Below, piece by piece: positions 1 through 9,752 of a DNA stretch of 64,000 nt (its first letter is position 1; each line of letters opens with the position of its first letter). The DNA is taken from the NCBI GenBank assembly GCA_963741405.1, contig CAVUHX010000045.1, forward strand, positions 1 to 64,000, in the 5' to 3' direction. The DNA is from Roseiarcus sp963741405. Its GTDB lineage: Bacteria > Pseudomonadota > Alphaproteobacteria > Rhizobiales > Beijerinckiaceae. The notes beneath the pieces were generated by a model that made no database searches, was not told the origin of the DNA, and worked only from the letters and a program-made list of their open reading frames with translations. The translations under genes were made by a program, and so were the position numbers.

Positions 1-168
1 CTCCTTTACTTTTGAAACTTGCGCGCTCTGCGCGAGGACGTCATTGATCTTGCTCAAACTCTACGATGTTTAAGCCAGATTGGATATCCCGCGTTGGCCC
101 TTGCATTGTCGGAGTGAGAACCGGACATGACCCCGCGCAACGCTTCGCCCGCCGTTCGGCGTTTCCGA

Positions 169-2126
169 CTAATTTCCCTCAGGCAGCCCGTCCTTGCGCA
201 AACCCTCCGCGATTCGTTGGTCCTCGGTTTTCCATTTCTCGTTACCGGACCTTGGTCTGTACGGGTACTCGAACAAGTAGCGTTGGACGGTGAAGTCCGG
301 ATTGAGCTTCTGGATCTCGGCGACGGCGGCATGGCCCTCCGCCGAGCGCCCAAGCCAGCCGTAGGCGGCGGCGAGATCGAAGCGCGGCAAGGTAAACTCG
401 GGATAGGACGCAATGGATTTTTCACACCATTCCGCCGCCTGCTCCCACTTGGCCATGTGCGCGTACGCATTGCATATGTAATATTCCCACATGTTTCGCC
501 CGGCGGTGTGGGGATCGAGCCGCAGCGCCTGTGCGATGGGCCCGATCGCGTCTTCCGCGCGCCCGGACCACGTCAGAGTATAGCCCATCTCACCATAGGC
601 CGGAGCGAAGTTCCGGTCTCCGGCGATGGCCGCCTTCAACTGCGTCAGTGCGTCGTCGAATTGGGTCGCATGGCGCATAGCCCCTCTGACTTGCGCAACC
701 TGCGCTTTGACGAAGTGCGCCCGCGCGTCATCGGGGTTTGCTGCGAGCGCCCGATCCGCAGCCTGTTCGGAGTCTTTCAGCACTTCGCGGAAGTTGCCGC
801 CGAGTCCGTAGGCCGTCACGAGGGCGATCCGAGCCATCGCTTTGTAGGCCAGAGCCTGTGGATTGTCCGGGTCGAGGCGCAGCGCCTGATCGAAGTCGCC
901 GATCGCTTTCTCGAGATTTTCCCGGCTAAATGAGCCCACGTTCAATTTCGCAATCCCGCGCATCGCAAGATCGACGGCGTCCGGATTCGCTGGCCGCTCG
1001 CGAAGCGAGCGCAACGCCTCGGCATTTGCGAGTTGTTCACCGAGCGCGTTAGCGATGCGCCCGACCGCCTCGACCTGCAGTTCGCCGAGCTTGCTTCGCT
1101 CGCCCTCGAACCGGTCGGCCCAGACATGCGCGCCAGTCTCGGTCGAGACGAGTTACGCGTTGATCGTGATCTTATCGCCAACCCCGCGCACGCTTCCCTC
1201 CACCGCATAGCGGACGCCGAGATCGCGGCCGAGCTGTTTGAGATCGACCGGCTTGCCCTTGTAAGCCGCAGCGGTCGAGCGGCCGATGACAAAGCTGTCG
1301 GGCAGGTGCGAAAGGTCGGTCGTCAGGTCGTCGGTGAGGCCGTCAGCGAAATACTCCTGCTCCGGATCGCCGCTGAGGTTCGCAAACGGAAGGACGACGA
1401 TCGAGAGGCGTGGCGCGTGGGCCAGCTTCTCGTCCGCGACGGCGGCGACGGGAGGAGGAGCGGGTCCGGGGGAGGCGGGGCGAACTTGCGCCAGCCGAAC
1501 CAGCCTGCGGCGATCAGGACCGCGACGACCGCGGCGGCCATCGCGGACCATGTGAGAGCGTTGCTGCGCGCCTTGCGCGCGACCGGAAGCGCGCCGGCGG
1601 CCGCGCCAAGCTTCACAGCGTACGCCCGCACCGGCCGCGCGATGTTCTTGAGGCTTTGCTCGCCGAGGTCGGTGAACGTCACCTGCAGCTTGTCGCGCAC
1701 CTGCCGGTACGCGTCTTCGGAAAGGCAAATCCCGCCCGGCTCGCAGATCGCCTGAAGACGCGCCGCGACGTTGACCCCGTCGCCCATCAGGTCGCCGTCC
1801 GCCTCTTCGACGACGTCGCCGAGATGGATTCCGACGCGAACCTCGATCCGCTTGTCGGCCGGAAGGCCGGCATTGCGCTCGGCGATCCCGCTCTGTACCT
1901 CCATGGCGGACCGCACCGATTCGACCACGCTGCGGAACTCGACCACCGCGCCGTCGCCGGTGCGTTTGACAAGCCGCCCGTTGTGGACCGCGATCGTCGG
2001 ATCGATCAGGTCGCTGCGCAGCGCCCGAAGCCGCGCAAGCGTCCGCTCCTCATCGGCGCCGGCCAGCCGGCTGAAGCCGACGACGTCGGCGACCAGGATC
2101 GCCGCCACTTTGCGCGCATCGGTCAC
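169..2126 (-). pseudogene. Class III adenylate/guanylate cyclase with TPR domain, disrupted
   Basis: Reading leftward from ATG 2126, the first 170 or so residues form a class III nucleotidyl cyclase domain (ILVADVVGFSRL, KRTGDGAVVEF, GIHLGDVVEE). A transmembrane helix follows near residues 194-214, then a Pro-rich linker. The family normally continues into an FADGLTDDL-containing domain and C-terminal TPR repeats. These are present (down to 169) but the frame changes in the linker at about 1455-1500. The second frame then meets an in-frame TAA at 1153-1155, where relatives have Gln (NAQL context), before continuing intact through VSTETGAHVWADRF and the TPR repeats (LDPDNPQALAYKAMARIAL). One indel plus one nonsense change makes loss of the full-length protein likely; a free N-terminal cyclase domain could still be made. 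Confidence 0.85.
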
Positions 2127-2392
2127 TTAGAGGCTTCTCCGTGCACAGGCTGTATTCGGACGCCTTGGAAAAAGTTAGGCGCTCAGTCGAAAAGCGCAGT
2201 GATCCAGATCAAACGTGGTCGATCCTCAACGACCCGGGATGGTCCCCTTGCGTCGGAGGAGGTTGGTCGAGGGGATTTTGGAAAGCCCGCTCAGGGCGGA
2301 CTCTGCCCGTACAAAATGCGAGTATCGAGCAGCCGGTTTTCCGCCCCTTTCGCGACGTCCCGCTCCGGCGCCAAGCGCTGGATTTTTGATCC

Positions 2393-4009
2393 TCAGTGTC
2401 CCCCGCCCCCGCCGGCCGCGCCGCTCGGCCTCCGCATGAAGGCGGCCAAGCCCACGCAGGCCAGGAAGACCACGGTGAGGGCGAGAAAGACGTCGGCGAG
2501 CGCCAGAACCTCCGCCTGCCGGCGCACGATCAGGGCGAGCGCCCTGGTCGCCGCGAGCTCGGCGTCCGACCCGCGCGCGGCAAGCGCCGCCGTCATGGCC
2601 TCGAGGCGCTCGACCGCGACCGGCCGGCTCCAGGTGACGGACTCCCGCAGCCGCTCGAGATGAAGGTCCATCCGTTTGTCGAGCAAAGTGTTGATCAGCG
2701 CGAGGCCGACCGCGCCGCCGAGATTGCGCATCAAATTGTAGAGGCCGGAGGCGTTCTTGATCTTCGTCGGCGGCAGGGTGCCGAGCGCCAAGAGGTTGAT
2801 CGGCACCATCGACAGCATCAGGCCGACGCCGCGGAAGATCTGGGGCCAGAGCAATTCCCAGAAGTCCCAGTCGACGGTGACGAACGAGGCCTGCCAGGTG
2901 CCGATGGCGAACAGCACGAAGCCGGTCGCGATCATCAGCCGGGGATCGACCCGCAGCGACAGGCGCCCGGAGATCGGCGCGGTGACGAACATCGCGATTC
3001 CGGTCACGAACATCGTCTTGCCGATCATCAGCGAGGAATAGCCGCGCACCACCGCGAGATAGACCGGATAGACGTAGGTCAGGCCGTAGAGCCCGATGCC
3101 GAGCACGAAGCCGAACAGCGTGCCGGTCCAGAAGTTGCGGTCGCGGAAGGCGGTCAGGTCGACGATCGGCTGACGGGCGGTAAGCACGCGCGTGAAGAAC
3201 ACGACCGCGCTGACCGCCGAGACGACGATGGCGATCGTCACCGGCTCGCTCGAGAGCCAGTCCTTCGACGGCCCCTCCTCGAGCGCATATTCGAGCGCGC
3301 CGAGAAAGCCCGCCATCGAGACGAGGCCGAGATAGTCGAAGTGGGTCAAGAGCGACCAGTCCGGCTCGTCGAAGTCGATCAGGAGCCAGGAGGCGGTGGT
3401 GACGATGATCCCGGGAATGATGTTCACCAGGAACAGCCAGTGCCAGGAGAACCAGTCGGTGAGATAGCCGCCGATCGTCGGCCCGATGGTCGGCGCGAGC
3501 GTCGCCACGAGGCCGATGATCGGCCCGATCAGCCCCTGCTTCGAGCGCGGGAAGATGGTGAAGGCCGAGGCGAACACGGTCGGGATCATGCCGCCGCCGA
3601 TGAAGCCCTGGAGCGCGCGCCAGACGATCATCTGGTCGATGGTCGTCGCCTGGGCGCACATGAAGCTCATCAGCGTGAACCCGCCCGCGGAGACGGCGAA
3701 GATGACCCGCGTCGAGACGACCCGCGACAGGAAGCCCGACAACGGGATCATGACCACCTCGGCGATGAGATAGGCGGTCTGGACCCAGGTGATCTCGTCC
3801 AGCGAGGCGGAGAGTCCGGCCTGGATCTCCGACAGGGAGGCGGAGACGATCTGGATGTCCAGGATCGCCATGAACATGCCGAACACCATGAAGATGAAGG
3901 CCGCGAGGCGCCGGACCGAGAAATGCGGGACGACGACGCCCGGCGGGCCGGCCGGGCGCGCCGGGGCGAGCGGCTGGGCTTGCGGCCGGAGCGCGACCGC
4001 GTCGCTCAC
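2393..4009 (-). CDS. emrB: DHA2-family MFS multidrug efflux permease, EmrB/QacA type
   Basis: A 538-residue inner-membrane protein with about 14 hydrophobic segments, the usual size and topology of drug:H+ antiporters of the DHA2 family. The first helix carries the family signature LDIQIVSASL (residues 50-59), and GPTIGGYLTDWFSWHWLF is the antiporter motif C region. Its ATG overlaps the stop of the upstream emrA-like gene by 4 bp, so the two are translationally coupled. By family knowledge it exports hydrophobic drugs or detergents through the membrane-fusion protein made by that gene to an outer-membrane TolC-like channel, which is not in this window. The substrate cannot be read from the sequence. 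Confidence 0.93.
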   Translation of the reverse strand: MSDAVALRPQAQPLAPARPAGPPGVVVPHFSVRRLAAFIFMVFGMFMAILDIQIVSASLSEIQAGLSASLDEITWVQTAYLIAEVVMIPLSGFLSRVVSTRVIFAVSAGGFTLMSFMCAQATTIDQMIVWRALQGFIGGGMIPTVFASAFTIFPRSKQGLIGPIIGLVATLAPTIGPTIGGYLTDWFSWHWLFLVNIIPGIIVTTASWLLIDFDEPDWSLLTHFDYLGLVSMAGFLGALEYALEEGPSKDWLSSEPVTIAIVVSAVSAVVFFTRVLTARQPIVDLTAFRDRNFWTGTLFGFVLGIGLYGLTYVYPVYLAVVRGYSSLMIGKTMFVTGIAMFVTAPISGRLSLRVDPRLMIATGFVLFAIGTWQASFVTVDWDFWELLWPQIFRGVGLMLSMVPINLLALGTLPPTKIKNASGLYNLMRNLGGAVGLALINTLLDKRMDLHLERLRESVTWSRPVAVERLEAMTAALAARGSDAELAATRALALIVRRQAEVLALADVFLALTVVFLACVGLAAFMRRPSGAAGGGGGH

Positions 4010-5313
4010 GGCTTGGCGACTTTCGTCGCGAGGGCCTCGAGCCCGAGCGCGCCGAGCAGGGTCGGCTTCGGCGCGTCGGGGTCGCGGGTATGGACGGTGG
4101 CGACGACCGACAGGCCGGGCCGCAGCGGGACCGTCTTCAAGACCTCCTCGGGGAAGGTGATGCGGACCGCGACCCGCTGGACGACCTTGGTGAAATTGCC
4201 GGTCGCGTTGTCGGGCGGCAGGAGAGAGAACTCCGACCCGGAGGCCGGCGAGATCGACGACACCACGCCCTCGACCGCCTTGCCGCCGAGCGCGTCGATC
4301 GCCACGTCGACCTTCTGCCCCGGCTTGATGTCGGCGAGCTGCGTCTCCTTGAAATTGGCGTCGACGTAGGAGGCGTTCAGCGGCACCAGCGCCATCAGCC
4401 GCGTGCCCGGCTGGACGAGGTTTCCGACCTCGGCCGCCTTGTTGCCGACGATTCCGTCGAAGGGCGCGACGACGCGGGTGAAGGAAAGGTCGCGCTTCGC
4501 CTTGTCGAGGGCGGTCACGAGCTCGGCGCGCTGGCGCGTGGCTTCGTCGCGCTGGGCCTTGAGCACGTCGAGATTGGCCTTGGCGCCCTGCACTCCAGCC
4601 GCTGTCGAAGCCACGTTCGCCTTCGCCGCGATCAGGGCCGCGGCGGTGCGGTCACGATCGGCCGTCGCCTGCTCGAGCCGCTGCTGCGAGCCGAAGCTCG
4701 TCTGCTCGAGCTTCAGCGAACGGTTATATTCCAGCGCCGCGCGCTCGGCGTCGGCTTCGGCGCCCTTGAGCTGCGCCTGCGTCGCCTCGGCCTGCGCCTC
4801 CGCCTGGGAAATGACGGCGCCCTGGGCGTCGATCTGCTGGCCGAACCGGGCGATGGTCGCATCCTGGGTGGCGATGCGCGCCTGCGCGGAATCGACGGCG
4901 TTGCGATAGTCGCCGTCGTCGATCAGGGCGAGAAGATCGCCCCGATGTACGACCTGATTGTCGACCACGGGAACCTGGGTGAGATGACCCGTCGCCTTGG
5001 CGGCGATGATCGCCGTCGAGGCCCCGACATAGGCGTCGTCGGTCGATACGAGGAAGCGCCCTTCGACGAAGTAATCATAGGCCATTTTCCCGCCGTAGCC
5101 GAGCGCGGCGAGAATGACCAAGGGGAAGACGAAGCGCTTGACTCCGCGCGCGCGCCGGGGCGGGGGCTCCGCGAGAGCAACGCCGCCGGCCGGCCGGGCC
5201 GCGGCCGGAACTCCGGATCCGGCGGTCGGAACGGGGAAGCCATGCGCGGGTGGTGGAGAGGCGACCGGGCGGGATTCGGTCGCAGGCGTGGAAGCGGCTT
5301 GATCCTCGGCCAT
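4006..5313 (-). CDS. emrA: HlyD-family membrane fusion protein, EmrA type
   Basis: 435 residues: a Pro/Ala-rich cytoplasmic N-terminus, one membrane anchor at about residues 61-77, then the family hallmark TDDAYVGA (91-98), a biotinyl-lipoyl-like half-domain, a long Ala/Gln/Glu-rich coiled coil, and the second lipoyl half with APFDGIVGNKAAEVGNLVQPG. It bridges the MFS pump to an outer-membrane factor across the periplasm. It is first in a two-gene operon with the EmrB-type permease (4-bp overlap). Its upstream region contains one copy of the operator also found before the divergent tetR gene, so repression by that TetR protein is likely. Confidence 0.92.
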   Translation of the reverse strand: MAEDQAASTPATESRPVASPPPAHGFPVPTAGSGVPAAARPAGGVALAEPPPRRARGVKRFVFPLVILAALGYGGKMAYDYFVEGRFLVSTDDAYVGASTAIIAAKATGHLTQVPVVDNQVVHRGDLLALIDDGDYRNAVDSAQARIATQDATIARFGQQIDAQGAVISQAEAQAEATQAQLKGAEADAERAALEYNRSLKLEQTSFGSQQRLEQATADRDRTAAALIAAKANVASTAAGVQGAKANLDVLKAQRDEATRQRAELVTALDKAKRDLSFTRVVAPFDGIVGNKAAEVGNLVQPGTRLMALVPLNASYVDANFKETQLADIKPGQKVDVAIDALGGKAVEGVVSSISPASGSEFSLLPPDNATGNFTKVVQRVAVRITFPEEVLKTVPLRPGLSVVATVHTRDPDAPKPTLLGALGLEALATKVAKP

Positions 5314-5337
5314 CGAAATTCAAAACCCCGTGGACGA

Positions 5338-5352
5338 ACCGAACGGTTCGGT
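5338..5352. promoter_or_regulatory. TetR operator 1 (emrA side)
   Basis: ACCGAAC-G-GTTCGGT is a perfect 7-bp inverted repeat around one central base. It lies 25 bp upstream of the emrA start, between a possible leftward -10 and the start codon. It is the exact reverse complement of operator 2, with centres 64 bp apart. Binding by the adjacent TetR protein is inferred. Confidence 0.85.
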
Positions 5353-5360
5353 CATTTTCC

Positions 5361-5389
5361 TTGACATAGCCGAACGCCCGGTCTAAGGC
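5361..5389 (+). promoter_or_regulatory. Likely tetR promoter
   Basis: A consensus TTGACA (5361-5366), a 17-bp spacer and a weak -10 TAAGGC (5384-5389) point toward tetR, leaving operator 2 at about +7 to +21. A leftward promoter (TTGCCT / TATGTC, 17-bp spacing) overlaps the same bases, so one repressor could control both directions. Confidence 0.5.
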
Positions 5390-5401
5390 AACAAAAATCG
5401 A

Positions 5402-5416
5402 ACCGAACCGTTCGGT
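5402..5416. promoter_or_regulatory. TetR operator 2 (tetR side)
   Basis: ACCGAAC-C-GTTCGGT, arms identical to operator 1. It lies just upstream of the tetR start, in a position expected for autorepression. Confidence 0.85.
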
Positions 5417-5423
5417 CGGAACT

Positions 5424-6083
5424 ATGGGCGGTCGACAGGGCTCAAGGGCTATGGAAGCGGAAACACTCGAAGCGAGCACCCACCACGACGGAGGCGCCAA
5501 GCGGCGCCAGATCATGGACGGCGCACGCACCACATTCCTCGCCGCCGGCTTCGACGGGGCGAGCATGAACGACATCGCCCGCGCCGCGGGCGTCTCCAAG
5601 GGCACGCTGTACGCCTATTTCGACTCGAAGGACGAACTGTTCGAAGCGATCATCCGCGGTCAGTTCGCCCAGGCGGCAGAGCGCCTCTGCGTGTTCCGGC
5701 GCGAGGGCGACGTTCGCGCGATGCTGACCGACTTCGGCGTCCGGCTGATGGCGCGGATGACGGAACCCGAAACGCTGGCGCTGGCGCGTGTCGTGGTCGC
5801 GGCCGTCGAAAAATTCCCCAGCATCGGGCGCGCCTTCTACGAGGCCGGCCCCGCCTTCGGCGCCGCCCGTCTCGCCGCCGAACTGGCCGCGCTGGAAAGG
5901 GCCGGCGCGCTCAAGGTTCCCGACCCCGAGCGCGCGGCCTGGCAGTTCGTCGACCTTTGCCAGAGCTCTGTCTACAAGCGCATCCTGTTCGGCGTGGTCG
6001 ACAGCGTGAGCCCCGCGGAAATCGAGGCGGCGGTCACGGCCGGGGTCGAGGTGTTCCTCTCCGCCTATGGTTCGGCGGCCTGA
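5424..6083 (+). CDS. TetR/AcrR-family repressor of the divergent efflux operon
   Basis: 219 residues with a canonical N-terminal helix-turn-helix (GASMNDIARAAGVSKGTLYAYF, about residues 46-66) and a TetR-type C-terminal ligand/dimerisation domain. It is divergent from the emrAB-like operon and is flanked by two identical palindromes, so local repression relieved by a pump substrate is the simplest model. The start is uncertain: ATG 5424 has a weak GGA, while ATG 5451 is preceded by AAGGG and would remove nine non-conserved residues (210 aa). The downstream TetR_C region suggests a regulator of multidrug efflux, but the ligand is unknown. Confidence 0.92.
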   Translation: MGGRQGSRAMEAETLEASTHHDGGAKRRQIMDGARTTFLAAGFDGASMNDIARAAGVSKGTLYAYFDSKDELFEAIIRGQFAQAAERLCVFRREGDVRAMLTDFGVRLMARMTEPETLALARVVVAAVEKFPSIGRAFYEAGPAFGAARLAAELAALERAGALKVPDPERAAWQFVDLCQSSVYKRILFGVVDSVSPAEIEAAVTAGVEVFLSAYGSAA

Positions 6084-6189
6084 GTTCGAGGCGGACTCGC
6101 CGCCTGCGCAACTCCGCTGAACGCGCATTTGTCGAGGCTGGAGTTGGTCTGTATCCTGCGGCGGCGATTCGGCTTGCGAGTCCCGGGTG

Positions 6190-6438
6190 ATGAATTTCGT
6201 CGTGAACCTCGCTGCGGCGGTCGGGATCGGCTTTTCGGTCTATCAATATTCCGCCGGCGAGCAGGCGGGCCTGGCCGGCGCGGTCGGGCTGGGGCTCTTC
6301 GTCCTGGTGAACGAAATGGCGGCGGCGCGCCGCTCGCGGCGGCCGGCGGCGGCCAATCCGATGCGCGACGAAATCGACTGCCTGAGGCGACGGGTCGACG
6401 AACTCGAGCGCGCGTTTCTGACGATCAGCGCACAGTGA
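6190..6438 (+). CDS. Small membrane protein with C-terminal coiled coil
   Basis: An 82-83 residue protein (ATG 6190; an in-frame GTG lies one codon earlier). Two closely spaced hydrophobic stretches (NLAAAVGIGFSVY and GLAGAVGLGLFVLV) are followed by an Arg-rich turn and a short heptad-like helix (EIDCLRRRVDELERAFL). I do not recognise a named family. It stands alone between tetR and a TauE/SafE-like gene, with no obvious operon partner. Confidence 0.55.
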   Translation: MNFVVNLAAAVGIGFSVYQYSAGEQAGLAGAVGLGLFVLVNEMAAARRSRRPAAANPMRDEIDCLRRRVDELERAFLTISAQ

Positions 6439-6638
6439 CGTAAAATACTGATCTATACTGTATTATAGGGTTGCGGCGCGTGACGCTAAAGGGGGTCGCA
6501 ACCCCCTGAAAAATCTAGGCCCCGCCGCTAAACTGGCGCTAAAGTCCAATATGGCGCGGCTGCGTCCCGGATTGCCTCAGGCCCCGATCGGCGGTAGGGG
6601 TTGACGCACGCCTCGCCGCAGGGAGGTTCGAGCCGCGT

Positions 6639-7337
6639 ATGGCGCCCGATAGTCTGACCTTTCTCGGCGGCCTGCTGCTCGGCGTTGCCAGCAGCCTGCA
6701 TTGCGTCGGCATGTGCGGCGGAATCGCCTCGAGCCTGATGTTCGCCTTTTCCTCCGGCGGCGGGACTGCGGAGCGTGCGCGCGCGCTGTTGGCCGCGCAG
6801 GCGGGGCGGGTCCTCGTCTATGTCGTGGCCGGTGTTGCGGTCGGCGCGCTCGGCTCGAAGGTCTACGGCTCGTTCGATTACGCCGGCGCCAATCTGTTCA
6901 TGCGATGGGCGGCCGCGGTCGCGCTCGGCTGGATCGGGCTCTCGGTGGCAGGCTTCGCCCCTTCGCTGGCGGTGTTCGATCGGCTGACGGCGCCCATCGC
7001 GGACAGTCTCCGTTTCTCGCCGGCCCGCCGTCTGGCGGGCGAGGCGGGGGCGTTCGCCTCCGGCCTGATGTGGGGCTTCCTGCCCTGCGGCATGGTCTAT
7101 GGCGCGCTGTTCTACGCCATGCTGTCGGGAAGCGCTTTGCACGGCGGCGCCGTGATGGCGGGCTTCGGCCTGGGCACGTTGCCGTCGGTGACTGCCGCCG
7201 CGCTCGGAGTGTCGAGCTTCCGTCAGCTCGCGCGGACCCCAAATGCGCGGATCGCCGTCGGCCTCGGCATCATGGCGCTCGCGGCCGCGAGCATCGCCCT
7301 CCCGGCCCTTGCGTCAAGAGTGTTCTGCCTCAGCTGA
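6639..7337 (+). CDS. TauE/SafE-like (UreH-type) membrane protein
   Basis: 232 residues with about six membrane helices. The first carries LHCVGMCGG (20-28) and a later one GFLPCGMVYGAL (LPC at 148-150). These paired Cys motifs mark the DsbD_2/UreH-like transmembrane family annotated as sulfite exporter TauE/SafE. Members are often linked to metal handling or to maturation of redox proteins such as cbb3 oxidase, but no such genes lie nearby and the substrate here is unknown. A short hairpin (6491-6506, GGGGGT-CGCA-ACCCCC) lies upstream without a U-tract. Confidence 0.85.
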   Translation: MAPDSLTFLGGLLLGVASSLHCVGMCGGIASSLMFAFSSGGGTAERARALLAAQAGRVLVYVVAGVAVGALGSKVYGSFDYAGANLFMRWAAAVALGWIGLSVAGFAPSLAVFDRLTAPIADSLRFSPARRLAGEAGAFASGLMWGFLPCGMVYGALFYAMLSGSALHGGAVMAGFGLGTLPSVTAAALGVSSFRQLARTPNARIAVGLGIMALAAASIALPALASRVFCLS

Positions 7338-7418
7338 TCCGGCGCGGGTTACCGTTGCACTCAGATTGGCGGTATACGTGCGGGAGGGCGCCGTCGGAAT
7401 CGGCGCCAGCGGAGTCGA

Positions 7419-9203
7419 ATGAGCAAACGTCGTGCGGCGGCATGGGCGGGCGTGGCGGCGTTGGCGGCAGTCTCGGCGGGATTCGCGCCTTGGCCCCTGT
7501 CGCCTGCCCGGATCGCCGAAGGTTTCAAAGTCGGCAGAGTCGGCTCGCAGCGGCTCATCTGGAGAGCGCCGCAGGCGGCGACGTTCAGTGCGTTCCCGTG
7601 GCCGAACCTGAGGATCGTCGATGTCCGGCTGGACGATTCGCTCGGGGTCAACCGGATTTCGGCCCCGGCGGCGCGGATCGATCTTTCGCTTCTCGATCTC
7701 CTGTCCGGTCGCTTCACGCCCGAAAGGGCAGTCCTCTCCGCTCCAACAGTGACGCTCGACCTTGACCGCCCACCGTTCGCCCTGAACGGAAACCCGACCG
7801 ACGCCGCATACCTGGCGGCGGCGCTGGAGCCGCTCTCGAGCCTGAGCCTTGCGAACGGGGTCTTGCGAGTATCGAGTCGCGCCCGGGGGTTCGACACGGT
7901 GGTCGAAAACGTACAGGGGAGTCTCGACGGACTTGCTCCCGGCCAGCCGCTCAGCGTCAAGCTTTTGGCCACCTGGCGCAACGCGCCGGTCAAGATATTC
8001 CTGTCTCTCGCCAATCCGGTCTTGACGGCCGGCGGTGAGCCGAGCGCCTTCAATGCGGCGCTCTCCTCTCCCGTCGCCGATTTCGTGCTGAACGGCGCGA
8101 TGACCGGCGGAATGCAATTCAGCCTCTCCGGCGACTTCTCCGCCTCGTCGACTTCAATCGCGGCGCTCGCCCGCCTTCTGGCTGTGAACCCGCCATCTTT
8201 CCTTGCCGCCAACGATCTTCAGATCGCCGGAAAGGCGAGGGCGACGCCGACCGGCGTCACACTCGACGAAGTGACTGCGACCGCCGCAGGACAAACGGTT
8301 CGAGGCGCGGTGCAAATTACCGGACTCGGCAGCCGGCCCAGCATCTCGGCGACGCTCGACTCCGAGAGAATCGACGTCGCCGCCCTCTTCGGGATGCCAC
8401 CGCCCTTGTTCGGCCCAAACGGCGTTTGGAGCGAGACGCGGTTTGCGACAGCGCCGCCGAACTCGTTCGACCTCGATTTGCGGCTGTCGGCGAGAAAGCT
8501 CGATGTCTACCGACATGAGCTCGCCGACACCGCAGCCTGGGCGATCCTGAAGAACGGCGTTCTCAACGCGAGCCTTGTCGATAGCGCAGCGTTTGGCGGC
8601 GGGCTCAAGGGCGAGATCCGGCTCGATTGCGTGGACGAGAGCCTGCGGCTTGCGGCTCGCGGCGAGCTCACGGATGCGGATTTCGGTGCGGTTTTCAAGG
8701 ATTTCGGCTGGCCCGCGGTAGCGGGAAAGGGAAGCGGGGCGTTCGCCGTCCGAACTGACGGAGCTTCGCCGGCGGCTGCGGCGGCCGAGCTCGGAGGATC
8801 GGCGACCCTGAAGCTGGAGCGGGGCAGCGTCACGGGCCTAAGCCTCGAGCAGGCCCTGCGCCGCAGCCAGCACCGGCCCATCGACATCAGCCGTGACCTC
8901 CGGGTCGGCGAGACGGCTTTCGACCGGCTGTCGCTCGAGTTCGCACTCGGAAAAGGCGTGGCCCATGTCGTCAACGGCGATCTCGTCGCCCAGGGGGTCG
9001 AGGCCGATCTGCAGGGGGCGATCGATCTTGTGGACCAAAGCTGGAAGCTTCGCCTCAACGCCACGCAGACGGGCGCGAATGGGGCCTCGGCGCTGCTTGG
9101 CCTCGACATCGAGGGACCGTGGTCGAAGCCGACCATTCGCGCGACGGGCGGGGCGAATACGGTTCCGGACGCGGTCGATCCCCCGCCGGCATCGCAATTT
9201 TAG
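7419..9203 (+). CDS. AsmA-family envelope protein
   Basis: 594 residues beginning with an uncleaved-type signal/anchor (AAAWAGVAALAAVSAGFAPWPL) followed by a long periplasmic region of beta-rich repeats. The N-terminal portion (SAPAARIDLSLLDLLSGRFTPERAVLSAPTVTLDLDRP) and the C-terminal segment (LRVGETAFDRLSLEFALGKG, then DLQGAIDLVDQSWKLRLNA) match the AsmA/AsmA_2 layout. AsmA-like proteins are chorein-related and affect outer-membrane lipid transport or assembly; a specific role here is inferred only from family. It is 81 bp downstream of the TauE-like gene on the same strand. Confidence 0.85.
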   Translation: MSKRRAAAWAGVAALAAVSAGFAPWPLSPARIAEGFKVGRVGSQRLIWRAPQAATFSAFPWPNLRIVDVRLDDSLGVNRISAPAARIDLSLLDLLSGRFTPERAVLSAPTVTLDLDRPPFALNGNPTDAAYLAAALEPLSSLSLANGVLRVSSRARGFDTVVENVQGSLDGLAPGQPLSVKLLATWRNAPVKIFLSLANPVLTAGGEPSAFNAALSSPVADFVLNGAMTGGMQFSLSGDFSASSTSIAALARLLAVNPPSFLAANDLQIAGKARATPTGVTLDEVTATAAGQTVRGAVQITGLGSRPSISATLDSERIDVAALFGMPPPLFGPNGVWSETRFATAPPNSFDLDLRLSARKLDVYRHELADTAAWAILKNGVLNASLVDSAAFGGGLKGEIRLDCVDESLRLAARGELTDADFGAVFKDFGWPAVAGKGSGAFAVRTDGASPAAAAAELGGSATLKLERGSVTGLSLEQALRRSQHRPIDISRDLRVGETAFDRLSLEFALGKGVAHVVNGDLVAQGVEADLQGAIDLVDQSWKLRLNATQTGANGASALLGLDIEGPWSKPTIRATGGANTVPDAVDPPPASQF

Positions 9204-9752
9204 CGGTCGCCGACTGCGCGGCTCGCCTTTCGACCCTGAGCGCCTCGGCCGATGTCTGCGCTGAGGAAAGCGGAGTGTGCGGCGCCGCCCATGCCCTCGG
9301 GTTCGAGGAGCAGACGCCTGCGGGCGGCGGCGTCTATCCCCTGACCGACCGTTTGACGGGAAATAAACAGCCCGGGGAGCAGCCGGCCCTTCCCTTTGCT
9401 TGATGCCCGGCGCAGTCGGCCGTCTCTCGGACAACAGACGAAGTCTCTGAGCTTTGGATTTTCCCCCGTTTGCCCTGTTTTCGTGAAAATAACAGGGGCG
9501 GGCCGCGCCCCGTCGGACGGGCTTCCGCCGGAAAATAGACATGTTTCCAATATCTTATAGAACAATCCGCAACAACGTAACACTTACGGACTGTAACAAG
9601 TAGCAGGCAGATTATTGCCCTGATCCGCGTACAAACAGGCTCGGCCGCTGCCGGATCAGGGAAAAGCCGAAACGGGGCCAGCCTCATGCAACCTGGGCGC
9701 GTACCGAAGGGCCACGCGGCAGCCGCCGGGGCCTGCTCCGCTGGGGATTCCG
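9204..9752. other. Intergenic region, 549 bp, with a possible leftward terminator
   Basis: No convincing gene. A hairpin at 9495-9511 (GGGGCG-GGCCG-CGCCCC) is followed leftward by a T-rich run (TGTTATTTT, 9494-9486 on the minus strand). It could end transcription of the GT25 gene, although it lies about 240 bp beyond that stop codon. The stretch 9540-9610 is AT-rich. Confidence 0.4.

Noticed and set aside
2396..4369. A 657-codon plus-strand frame opposite emrB and emrA
   Set aside because: It spans two genes, has the repetitive Arg/Glu/Asp composition of antisense frames, and no ribosome-binding site or family match.
6491..6506. Hairpin GGGGGT-CGCA-ACCCCC as a terminator
   Set aside because: No T-tract follows on either strand beyond TTT, so it is not called.
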